Source of the DNA: Parachlorella kessleri
Taxonomy: Eukaryota > Chlorophyta > Trebouxiophyceae > Chlorellales > Chlorellaceae
Direction: 5' to 3'
Assembly: GCA_001598975.1 (NCBI GenBank)
Contig: BBXU01001560.1
Coordinates: forward strand, 1 to 46,128
DNA length: 46,128 bases
How positions within the stretch are numbered: position 1 is the first letter of the stretch; every line of letters starts with the position of its first letter. The translations under genes and the position numbers were made by a program. The notes under the pieces are model-generated. The model saw only the letters and a program-made list of their open reading frames with translations. It was not told where the DNA came from and did no database searches. Shown here piece by piece: positions 32,201-41,717 of the stretch.

Positions 32201-35200
32201 GCAGGAAGCGAGCCACACCCTCGGGTGTTCCCTCGACAATACCAGAGTCCACCAGAAGCCTTACCCCTGTACAGGCACCCACCACATCCTACATGAGAGC
32301 TGCAGACGTGGCATCTCACAAAAACTGGCGAAGAACTGGCAGCCTCCCTTTGGTGAAGCAGGAGGTCTGGTGCAACACGTACAGTCCATGGCAGCCCTTT
32401 TCTCTTTTGAATTGAAACAGAGCAAATGCTCACCAAAGACCTGTTCCCTATAGGCGGCCGAGAAGCAGAACACACGCTTCCTTCAGTGGCAGCACACACG
32501 TGTACACGTGCCATCAACCACTAGCTGTCCCAGTGGCTAGCAACTTTGTATGTCAGACAAGCTGAGAGACGGCTGCGCAAAAGCTTACCTTGCTGGAACA
32601 AGACATACCTTTGACTGGGTTCTTGTTGAAGGCGGCAATGCCCGTCTGCAGGGAGTCCTTCATCTCCTTGGCTGCTGCAATCATCTCCAGCATCTGCACC
32701 AGCGCACACCAACCCAAATCTCACTTTCCAACCTGGCAAGGCTGCTTCAGTGGCTGCATAGTGCTACACATTGCAGCAGGAGTGCAAGCACCTTCACTGT
32801 AGCAAGTCAGGTAGTGTCCTGCCTACAGATTTTGCCACTGGAGGGAGGGTCAGCGATTCGGCAGGCCTTGCTGATACTGCGGCAGCTGGCACCTAGGCAA
32901 CCCAGAAGCAGTAACCGGCAAGGACAGCCCGCACATTGCTGTTGGTCGATGGCGCAGCAGAAGGTCGGATGACATACTGCCATCCCACAAGGCATGACCT
33001 TCTTACAAGCAAACAGGTGTGTACAAGGCATGGGAGTTAGGTAGTGCTAGAAGGTAACAGCATGCAGATAAAACAAGCAGGCTTGCCTGGCGCTGAGGGC
33101 TGTTTGGCAGAGCCCCGCTGCCAGCTGCTGCTGGCTCGCCAATGCTCAGTCCATCAGCACCGCCCTCGGCTGCAGCAGCTGCTGCTGATTTGATAGGTCC
33201 AGCCCAGGTGTCCAGCGACTTGACTGCTGCCAACATTGCCTGCAACAAGGACCCCATCAGACCAAGGAATCTCGGAAGAGGCCCCCAGACGACCTTGCCT
33301 TCAAAAAACTTCATTCCCAGCATGAAGCAGCTATGCTGCATGCACAACAGTTGGCAGGTAGGTAAGAAAGCACCGTGTCTGCCACTGACAAGGCTCAAGG
33401 CTTGACATCCTTGCCATCTGCCGTGCGATGCTTATAAGTAAATCCTGTAATCCCCTGAAACTCGCGCCGACGCAACACATCTTACCTTGAGTGCTGTGGC
33501 TTTCAGCCGGAGCATAACTGGAGCAGGGAAAGGCGCAACGGCCTCCGGCAGCTGAACCAGCTTGGCCAAAGCCTTCATGGTCCGCTCGAACAGGTTGGAA
33601 GCTTGCAGGCTGCAGTCGTAGTTGACAAAGACGTCCACCAGCACCTGCTCAAGATGGCAGAGATACAGGGTTGGGTTAGGTTGGGGCGGGACGGGAGAAC
33701 GTAAAGCGGAGCTTGCCGGGCTGTAGGAAGAAAGTGCCAGGACAAGAGGTTGATGAATGCTGGGACATCCAGACAGGGCATCCACCAAGTTCTTCATAGA
33801 AGAAAAGCTTGGATACCGGCTCTTCAAAGCAGCAAGTTCAGGGATGCAAAGCCAATCGGGTCAAATCCAATATATACCTGCCACACGCCTCCCATGCAGG
33901 CGTCCCTGTCTAAGTAGATATGCACCAGTAAGATACCAGCATGGCTGTCTTTCATTACCTGTGCTGAGGAGCACACCCCAAGAATGCCCTCCACAGCCAT
34001 CTGCACCTGATGAGCGCTGTCAGGCCTGCAGCAATATGAACCCCGTGATTGCAGCAAGACATTCTATCCCATCCTGGTGTTGACAACCACGCTTGTAACC
34101 AGAGTTTCCTGGCCACACTGCCTGCAGTAGGACAGGCACCTGCATGACAGTCCAAGCAGCCCAGCGCAACATCCATCGTGCATAATATCAACCTGAGGCA
34201 TTGGGCTTCCTAGCCGGTTGGTTAACAAGCATCCTCTAGCCTGCTTTCCACAATGTGCGAGCCACCAACAGACCAAAAACCCCGCAAGGGTAGTACAGGA
34301 TCATCAATTTCTGACAGGCCTGTCCATCCGCTGCTAGGGACAAGACTGCTCGCAGCAGTGGGCATGTCCAGTACAGCCCCCCTCACCTTTCTGACTCTAT
34401 AGGCCTCAGCAGGAGCAGTGGGTAAAGCGCCCCTAGCTCCGCCTTCATGCTGCTGCGCAGCTTGGGCACAGCCAATACTGTGTTGAAAATCTTCACCGCT
34501 GCTGTCAAGGCCTGCATATAGCAGCTCTGACTTGTGGACACTGCGTCCAAGTAAGCCAGCACATCTGTCAGCATCCCAGATAGAGTTTAAGCATCTTCAG
34601 CAATGACCTTGGGAAAATTGATGCACAACAAACCAAAGTAGCAACGTTCGCCTGAAAGCTGCTGTCAGAGTACCCAAAACAGGATGTTAGGGGAAGGGCC
34701 TTCAGACCTGGTCATACGGCGACATGCAATTGCGCAGCAGCGCCACACACAGCGGCTGGCGCAGCTCCCCCGCGAAGACCGGCCGCACGTGCGCCCAGTC
34801 GTGCATGGGGTTGCTCAGCACGCGCAGCAGCAGGTCTAACGCGAGCAGCTTGCCCTTGTGCATGTAGCTCTCCATAGCACCAAAGCCCGTCTCACGGGCT
34901 GCCAGCTGCAAGCACACTCAATGGCATATCAGCCATCCGTCCGGCAGGACAGCACAATCAGGAACAGCAGCTCGCAGTGTATATGCAGGCTGCAAGAAAA
35001 GCCAGTCTCGCGGGCTGCCAGCTGCACAGGAGCAAAGAGGTGGACCCTCGCATGGTGCCACACCTTGCACATAGCCCCCAGTACGATCACCGCGTCTCGC
35101 TCCACGACCGTCAGTAGCCGCCAGGCCGCGGCTCGCCTATCCCTCATAATTGCCCGGCGGGGGTCCGGCGGGGTCTCCTGCTGGCCTTGGCCACTGCCCT

Positions 35201-38020
35201 CAGAGCCGGAGCCAATGCCTGCAGCGCCCGCGCCCTGTGGCTGGGCTGGAACAGAGTCAAAGGCGCGCTCGAGGCCTCGGAGGTCGGCCTGCATTGGTGA
35301 ATATATAAAATGGTCAATGCCTTCAGCAGCATATGCTGAGGAATGCTATATGCTGGCAGAAACATCCTAATGCTATAGAAGCCCCTTAACAAGCTCCCAA
35401 CAACCAGTAGACAAACATTGCATGCAGTACAGCAGTATCTGTAGCCATCTTTGAGCAAACACAGTAAAAAGTCGGGCATGAGATCTGCATATCAATAACT
35501 AGTTACCCACAACCGGCAATGATACAATAAAGCCAGGCATCTTTGGCATACCCTATGCCTTATAAGCATGCCAGGTTAGACAGCAATGGATAAACGGCCT
35601 GCAGGCGGCAGCAAGCAGCCCACCTGCTCAGCTAGGCTGGCCAATTGGGCTGCCCTAGCCTCCTCGTCAGCTATAGGAATCCCACTGTTCCTGGCTTTGG
35701 TCTCTATCCGCGGCAGGCCGGGCGGCAGCAGCGGTGATGTCTCCTCGCCATGACTCTCAAGTCCATGCTTTGCCTCAATACCGTTCCCCTCATGCTTATG
35801 CTGGCTTGACTCCTGCGGCCCTACATCATCCGCTGCAGCAGCCTCGCTGGCAGAAACGCTCTCAGGCAGGGCTCCTGCTCCTGCTGCTGACTCATTAATA
35901 GTGGTGTCAGCTGCTGCCACATATCCCGCATCTGATTCCCTGCTGCCTTGAAGGAGGGGCAACGCCATTTCCTGAGCCAAAGCCTCGGAGATCTGCCGGC
36001 TGGGGACCCGCTCATTATCAGCGCTGATGCTAGTACGGCTAGGGTGCTGATCGCTGGCTGCTTCGTTGCCCATGCTGACCCTGCTGCTCTGCTCCATGGA
36101 AGGACTGCCCACTCTAGGCGCCTCACCAGCATCCATAACAGTCCCCACATTGCCGAGTGCAGCACCCGAAGCCTCCCTAGAGAGGCCGCGGCTGCCAGCA
36201 GCGTCGCTGGGGCTGGTATGGAAGCGGTAAAGCTGCTGCAGGGGGGACGCCTGGGGCGTGTAATGAGGACTCTGAAAGCAGGCGAAGCACAACAGGTCAC
36301 CAAATTACGCATGCATACGACCTCCTGACGCGCAACCATGAGATGCATTGTGCAGCTCAGGTGCAGGTTCTTTGCTGCTGTCTCACATCGGGCTCAGCTC
36401 ACAAATGTACCATCCACATCTTTGCCAAGGTGCCAACGGTGTAAAGTAGAGTATCACATAACCAGTGAGACCGTGCCATGCTCACCCCAACTTGCTGGCC
36501 CACGCGCTTGAGCACAGTGTTCAGCATTTGCAGCAAGGCAGAGGTTGCCGTAGACTGCATCTCTGTCGATGTGGAGCCAATGGCCAGGTTGAAGACTGTC
36601 CGCACGGCCTGCATGCACCACCAGCAATCCTGAGCCTCAGGCACATGTTAAATGTGCTTGCTCATTGAGGGCACTGAGGGTCCGCGTTGCGGCAGAAAGC
36701 AACCTATCCAGGACTGAAGAAGAACAGCGCAACCATCAAGGGCCTACCTACCATCCAGCCATAGAATAATTGCCGCACTGCCCTAGAGGATCAGTCAGAA
36801 ATCCATGTAGATTACATGCAGTCCCCGTGTTGAACAGGAACAAGGCCAACACCATTGCAAACCACACATTTGGCCTGCTTTGGGCGTCAGCAGCACCAAC
36901 CTGCATCAGCGTGTCCCCATGCACCAGGAAGTGCTCTGCCGTCACAAAGGTCAGCAGCGCCTTGATCACCGCCAACTGAGTGGGCGGAGAATTGCTTTCT
37001 CCACATCGCGCTGTTAAGGTGACCGCCTGCAAAAGTTGGAGAGTGATTATGACTAGCCATGCATGGTACACGCGCGAAGAAGCATGGGCAGCAAGAGGCC
37101 AGGCATCTGTGTCGGAAGTGCAGTTTCCAACAGACGTGTTGGGAATCTGGCTGCCTCTCACCTGAGTGACCAGGTTGGCATCGTCTAGCCTGCCACTGTT
37201 GGTCGTCTCCCCTTGTAGGTATGCATAAGCCACCTGCAATAAAAACATTTGCTTAGCTTTCAACCTTAACAGCCACCCCTGCCTGGATGTACCGCTGCAG
37301 TAAGCAGCATAGCGATTATCTGCAAGCTGAGGCATGCAAGAAGCATGCGTGAACCGACCGGGTCATCCATCTCAAACACAGCGTTTGCAGCAGTTGTCAC
37401 CGCGCCAACCAGCAAAGCTTACCAGCTTGTGCAGGCAGCTGAGTGCTGGCTCCACAAGCCTGGGGTTGGAAGTTGCAAAGCTTGATTTGAAAACCACCAG
37501 AAGCTGCGGCCAACATGGGGGTCAAGGATATAACCTTTGCCTTTCAAAAATTCATGCAAAAATACGCCGAGGTCCAACGTGTGCCGCTGGCGAGAGGTTG
37601 CAAGCCCTTTCACGGCAGAATTCCAGCGCTGCTCAGTAGCTAAGCATGTTACCTGCTGGCTGACGTCAACGCTGAATGGTGCACGTCGTCCCAGCTCCCC
37701 CGACCTAAGCTGCTCTGCAAACAGCAAGGTACGCGCTGTTCCGCTTGGCCAGCTGCACTCTGCCTGACAGTGGCTGGACCGCCCACTTCCCGTCCCAGCA
37801 GCGGCCTCAAGGATATGCTGATAGCCAGGGTGGAACTGTTGGCGTCGTGCAGCCCACTGATCGGGCAACACTTGCTGTGATCCACGAGCTACACAGCCTT
37901 GCCTATGAGCAGCTTGCTTTGGTCGTGCAGCTGCTTCAACTCCTTGGTCCTCCCTGTTGCGTCGCATATCTTTTGCAAGCTCTCCGCAACGAACACCTCG
38001 AGGTTAGCTGAGGCGTCCAT
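23289..38020 (-). CDS. BIG-type Sec7 ARF guanine nucleotide exchange factor
   Basis: Exons: 38020-37903, 37714-37653, 37503-37423, 37233-37162, 37026-36901, 36608-36486, 36271-35624, 35288-35064, 34905-34708, 34511-34387, 34025-33959, 33644-33486, 33239-33087, 32693-32609, 32266-32127, 31832-31750, 31383-31222, 31024-30862, 30513-30314, 30019-29920, 29680-29462, 29225-29069, 28871-28731, 28498-28313, 28017-27883, 27627-27536, 27201-27027, 26438-26269, 25970-25125, 24863-23761, 23496-23289; 6522 nt, 2173 aa. Domains: DCB 1-194 ([16 protein letters not shown]); Ala/Ser-rich linker 195-410 (one exon); HUS with its signature [15 protein letters not shown] at 622-636; Sec7 about 720-930, with FNKNPVKG, the catalytic Glu826 in [12 protein letters not shown] and LNTDAHNPM; then HDS repeats with two large disordered inserts. 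BIG proteins load GTP on ARF1 at the trans-Golgi and endosomes to recruit coats (family knowledge). The HUS and Sec7 wording fits BIG rather than GNOM/GBF. Four introns use GC donors. Least certain borders: the ends of exons 1, 13, 18 and 21. Confidence 0.93.
26548..26563 (-). repeat. Run of 16 C (G16 on the coding strand) in an ARF-GEF intron
   Basis: An uninterrupted C16 homopolymer in intron 27. On the transcribed RNA it is a G16 tract able to form quadruplex structure, and in practice it is also a likely sequencing or assembly length error. Confidence 0.9.
28316..28337 (-). repeat. 11-bp tandem duplication at the end of ARF-GEF exon 24
   Basis: GCTTGGGGAAT (plus-strand view) occurs twice, at 28316-28326 and 28327-28337, directly against the exon 24 donor at 28313|28312. 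It lies inside the coding end (IPQAFPKQ), so it adds residues next to a splice site. Confidence 0.8.
31025..31221 (-). other. GC-AG intron (ARF-GEF intron 17)
   Basis: Exon 17 ends NPMAD plus AG, and exon 18 begins G CGC ATC ATG (R-I-M-AEDF). The donor reads CAG|GCGAGT. The nearby GTGTGC donor would break the phase required by exon 18. Confidence 0.8.
31384..31749 (-). other. GC-AG intron (ARF-GEF intron 16)
   Basis: The donor CAG|GCAAGT joins LLASF plus AG to G CTG CCG, rebuilding the highly conserved [12 protein letters not shown] of Sec7. The alternative donor CAA|GTGGGC gives the wrong phase. Confidence 0.87.
31966..31984 (-). repeat. Short GGCA repeat in ARF-GEF intron 15
   Basis: About four to five GGCA units (plus-strand view) within the intron; a simple microsatellite. 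Confidence 0.7.
32694..33086 (-). other. Probable GC-AG intron (ARF-GEF intron 13)
   Basis: Exon 13 ends SPQRQ with CAG|GCAAGC and exon 14 begins [13 protein letters not shown], both phase 0. A GT donor further on (CTT|GTTTTA) also keeps the frame but has a poor consensus. Confidence 0.65.
34993..35026 (-). repeat. Partial copy of the exon 9 acceptor and exon start inside ARF-GEF intron 8
   Basis: On the minus strand TGCAG|CTGGCAGCCCG and the following GAGAC-GGCTTT (encoding LAARETGF) occurs at 35026-34993, with two mismatches to the true exon 9 start (34905), 116 bp upstream of it. Using this decoy acceptor would run into a TGA after about 30 codons. Confidence 0.82.
37715..37902 (-). other. 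Probable GC-AG intron (ARF-GEF intron 1)
   Basis: Exon 1 ends QSKLLI plus G at TAG|GCAAGG. The acceptor TTTGCAG opens EQLRSGELG in exactly the needed phase. A weak GT site (GCT|GTGTAG) lies a few bases on but does not fit the phase. Confidence 0.6.
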
Positions 38021-39074
38021 CACCAGCTCCTCTCTGCCATTACTAGTTTGTTTTCTACAACACGATCAGCATCCACTCAGCTGGTGAGCTACTGGTAGGG
38101 TGAAGCCTTCATCACCAAGAGGCGCCATGGTGGCGGGAGGACTTTTAACCCAGCCTGTACCAAGTCCCTTGGACTGTTTTGAGGGAGGTGGCCAGTAGTC
38201 AGTGACCTGAAGACCATGGCAAGACGGGCTGATCGGCCGCGTTTTACTGTGAGTGAGCCTGCCTGGCCCTGGTATGAACGTAGGTAAGAACTGGGCCAAC
38301 ACCTCTAGTTGTCCCCGTGCCAGCCGGTGGAGGCGGCTGCTCTTGCCCGTATGGCACTGGTAGTTAGCACAGCCTGGCCAGGTGGTACTGCTAGGCTACC
38401 TGCATGCTTTGAGGAACGTTGTGGTCCCGTTTTGCGTGTGCTATATAATTGGGCCTCTATTTTTCGTTTGAATAGCCCAGGTAAGGCGTGAGGTGGCTGG
38501 CAAGTTGCGCTTTCCAAGCTACACTTGTCAAACGAGTTCAGTGGCTGGAGCCAGGGAGGCAACTCAGCTTTTGCAGGTCAGGAAGAGCTTGCGCAGCGCC
38601 TGGAGTGCCAGGAAAGCTTTGCAGGCCCTCTACAGTGGAGGTCTGGGGTCAGCGACGATGATCACTGACCTGAGCACAGCTTGGACGGATGCTTTTCACG
38701 CTGCCATGATCGCCTATATTTGCAGGTGACAGGGGTAGTACGTGTCACAGCTGAAGCAGCCGAGGACAGGTGACACTTGGTAAGCTTTACCCCATCAAGC
38801 TATTACTGTTCCACTCACAATAGTACTAAAGTGGTTGCATTATGGCTAGAACGAGCTGCACCACGGCAAACGACTCACCGCCGTATACGAGCGACCACCT
38901 CCGGCTTCTGAAGTTGTCTGAAACACATAAACTCGTGATGCCCAGTGCCATGTTAGGCAAGGCGGAAAACACGGCAAAGATGGTTCATGGCGTCAAATTT
39001 TTGCCCAGGAGAAACATTTGAGACAACTGAAGAGACAACTGACGCGCTTGCCAAGCAATTTATGAGAGCGCCCT

Positions 39075-39692
39075 TCAGGGCGCCACTTGCGCCCTGCCTG
39101 CTGCCTCATGGCAGGTCTGCGTGAATTGCATATCCCTGATTATCAATCCGTGATCGGGGGCTGACAACATCTTCGGCTGCCCACCGCAGTCTACCATTCC
39201 AAAACGAACCAAATGCTGCCAATCCACGTCGTTCCCAGTTTTCATTGCGAGCTCTGCAGAGGGGGGTGCCGTTGTGGCTATGATAGCAGCGCAGGTAACC
39301 CAGACATTTAGCAAGCCCTGCAGCTGGAAAGCCTGTATCGCAAATGTTGTTGCCAAGCCGATCCTTGTGGTCGCTACAGGAGGCTTCGACTGCAGCTGCA
39401 GCGGCTGCTGCACCTGCCCCACTTGCAGGGAGTCCAACCCTGTGCCCTGGGGGGGCTCCTGGTTCAAGAGGATGACAGCCACAGAGTCTCAGGGCAGCTT
39501 GTCTGAGCAGAAGGAGGGTGCTACTGACACATCAAGCGGCACGGTAAGACGGAAAGGACCGCTGTTCAGCTGTTGGTTGTGGCGGCTCCGCCAAAGAAGT
39601 CGGTGTGGTACCGCAAATGACACTTGCGGCACTCCTTGCCTGAGGTAGCAGCCGTGGACAACCAAGGCAGCGCCAGCTGAGGGCACTGCCTA
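39075..39692 (-). other. Long open stretch broken by one TGA; possible gene fragment
   Basis: One minus-strand frame stays open from about 39689 to 39075 except for a single TGA at 39489-39491, which separates PSFCSDKLP from DSVAVILLNQEPPQGTG. About 200 codons with a single stop is long for chance, even in GC-rich DNA. No family is recognised, there is no clear start ATG, and splice sites were not convincing. It may be a decayed gene, an exon pair, or chance. Confidence 0.25.
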
Positions 39693-40466
39693 CGGTGAGA
39701 GCGGTCGTCTTGCCACCTCCAGGACTTATGTCAGCTGCCTCATGCACGCCAAGTCCTGCAGGAATGAAGGCAGCGGTAGGAGCAGCACAGTCCCTGTGGC
39801 TCTGCACAGCATGGTGCTCCTGTACGCTTGTCAGTGTCTGATTGTAGCGTGTAGAATGTGTTCGACCAGGCTATACCTGCCTCTATGAAGACTGCTAGAA
39901 GCCACTGGTTCGAGCCCGTTTTGCAGGGTCTTGCAGGAACGTTCACTCATCGGCTTGGTACTCGCACCCATACACAGCATCTTGTCTTAGTATTGTAAGT
40001 TATCTCAGATGGTTCGCTCTTCCTGAATCTCCGGCTATGTTGATGAGTAACACTACATCTTGGCAAGTCGGGTTCGGGGCTCAGAGTCACATTTCTGCCT
40101 GTCACAGTGTGTTATTGTACCCAATAATCGTCTGGGCTCGGATTCGGTGCAACCTTTCATATACGCACGGTTGGCAGGCACTGTGCAGTGCGTGGAGGTA
40201 GGGGTGATATCACCCCTGATCATGATCTGATCTGACAGGGCTGGATGCATTTGCCTACGCAGGCTTTACCTCAGCTGCCCTACTCCCTTCATTGGTTTCC
40301 CTCCTGATACGGCAATGGCTGTGCAAGATGTGTACCATAGTATATCTACTTATCACCAGCTGTGCAGGACGTCAGTGGTACATTCATTCCACCCCTGGCC
40401 GGGGTGAGGATCTGCCGCTCTTTACTAGAGCATTCGTACTGCCTGCATAACCTCAACTGTTGCAAC

Positions 40467-40938
40467 ATGGTGGAGTACATCTGGAAAGGGCCCCGGGGTG
40501 GTAAGCCATGCAGGCAACCTTACAGGCTCTAGCCTATGCATAGCTGGCTTTGCAGGCATTGAATGGCGTGCCATGTCGGTCAGAAGCCACGGTCAAAGTA
40601 GGAAAAAGGGCACTCGCCAAGCAAGCTATCCGACGGTCACTACCGTAGGCTACATGACAGCCAAGGTACATGCAGGGTCCCAGCGAGAGCAGTTGATTGC
40701 AGTGCTTGAGGATAGGGTGCAAGTAGTGCACAGCACACCACACATACAGGGTACGATAAGCAAGGCCACGGGAACAAGGGTAAGCAAGGCCACGTTAACA
40801 ACTGATTCCCTGGTTAACAATTTTGCAAAACCAGCACATCGCCAGCTACCAGCTGTTCGTCAAAAGTTGTACTTCAGTGCTCCAAGGAATGCTCTGTCAT
40901 CTTCTCCTCCTCCTTCCAAAAAAATGAGCTGCAGCTAG
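40467..40938 (+). CDS. Weak candidate two-exon small gene, function unknown
   Basis: An ATG at 40467 opens MVEYIWKGPRG, followed by a good GTAAGC donor at 40501. The acceptor TTTGCAG at 40555 continues in phase as GIEWRAMSVRSHG and stays open to a stop at 40938, about 138 aa in total. The predicted protein is basic and Ser/Thr-rich and resembles nothing I know. It contains a small internal duplication (AGCAAGGCCACG twice near 40757-40795). There is no nearby TGTAA. It is offered only because start, splice sites and phase agree. Confidence 0.18.
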
Positions 40939-41660
40939 CCTCATCAGGCATTCTGCCACCGAAAGCCAAAGGGAGAGACCGTAGGCCAAAGTGCAACACA
41001 ACACCAGGCGTGCGTAGCAACTCACAGGCGCAGCAGCAGCTGCACAGCACCCACACTCTAGTCAACGCACTTGAGGCACCGTCAAGCACCCGGTGGCTGC
41101 GAAACTGGCGATGTAGTACCACCTTGACACATACGCAGGGATGACGAGAAAAGCTTGAGCATGGGTGACACGGCGCTGGTGGCGAAGGAGGAAAGAAGAC
41201 GAAACCAACCAAGGATGTTCGATACGGCACATGAATAGGAGAGAAATCCAAACAAGGCCCAGCCATTTGAAGTACTAAAGTTCTGATGCCACACTGGCCG
41301 TACCCAAAGCATCCGTTATGAGCCCCTCCAAGGGAAGGAACGAAGCCAATCACAACCCCCGCTGATGACTGCCCACTGCACATACCCAGCAGCAAAAAGT
41401 TGCACCCAGTGAGGACAGACCGTAGCCCCACTGTCCCCGCCTGGCTGTGTCAGACAACAACATTGACCACGGTGACTCCACCCTCGCACCTTCCTAGCTG
41501 CCAGGAGGCTTTGTGGCGCCACCAGCCAGCCCTTGTGAACCCACAGACTCGACGGATGCATGCCTGCACATCACCAAAGAGCAGAGCAGCGCCCTTAATG
41601 TCCTGTGCCCCTGGAGCCAAGCTAGCGTACCACACACCGCTTGCCAGGCGGCACAGACAA

Positions 41661-41665
41661 TTACA
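41661..41665 (-). terminator. Candidate polyadenylation signal TGTAA of the Gln-rich gene
   Basis: Plus-strand TTACA, that is TGTAA on the coding strand, about 53 nt after the proposed TGA at 41718-41720. This supports the short last exon. Confidence 0.5.
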
Positions 41666-41717
41666 GGCACTACCACTGGTCGCGCTAGCCAGCAAGCCCT
41701 CGCGCAGCCCAACCACG

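Larger units (their letters stand above)
38021..41717. other. Unassigned region upstream of the ARF-GEF gene
   Basis: About 3.7 kb between the ARF-GEF ATG and the stop of the Gln-rich gene. It must include the ARF-GEF promoter and the 3' UTR of the right-hand gene. Apart from the two weak candidates listed separately (39075-39692 and 40467-40938) I see only short open frames without family resemblance. Confidence 0.55.

Noticed and set aside
38305..38729. Open frames on both strands just upstream of the ARF-GEF start
   Set aside because: Overlapping frames of similar length on both strands, no family resemblance, no coherent splice structure; more likely promoter DNA.
39489..39491. TGA as a selenocysteine codon
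   Set aside because: The context (KLP before, DSVAV after) matches no selenoprotein family I know, and no SECIS element was recognised.
39274..39648. Plus-strand frame with a Cys-rich patch CSCSGCCTCPTC
   Set aside because: No start context, splice sites or family match; it overlaps the longer open minus-strand stretch and could be chance.
39900..39930. GGTTCGAGCCC, like the B box of a tRNA gene
   Set aside because: No matching acceptor stem, D arm or anticodon arm could be built around it.
40467..40500. MVEYIWKGPRG resembling the EYIW motif of glutamine synthetase
   Set aside because: The following exon has none of the next glutamine synthetase motifs, so the likeness is too short to use.
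40874..41431. 185-codon minus-strand open frame downstream of the Gln-rich gene
   Set aside because: Composition is untypical, there is no ATG/splice logic, and the preceding gene already ends with a stop and TGTAA at 41661-41665.
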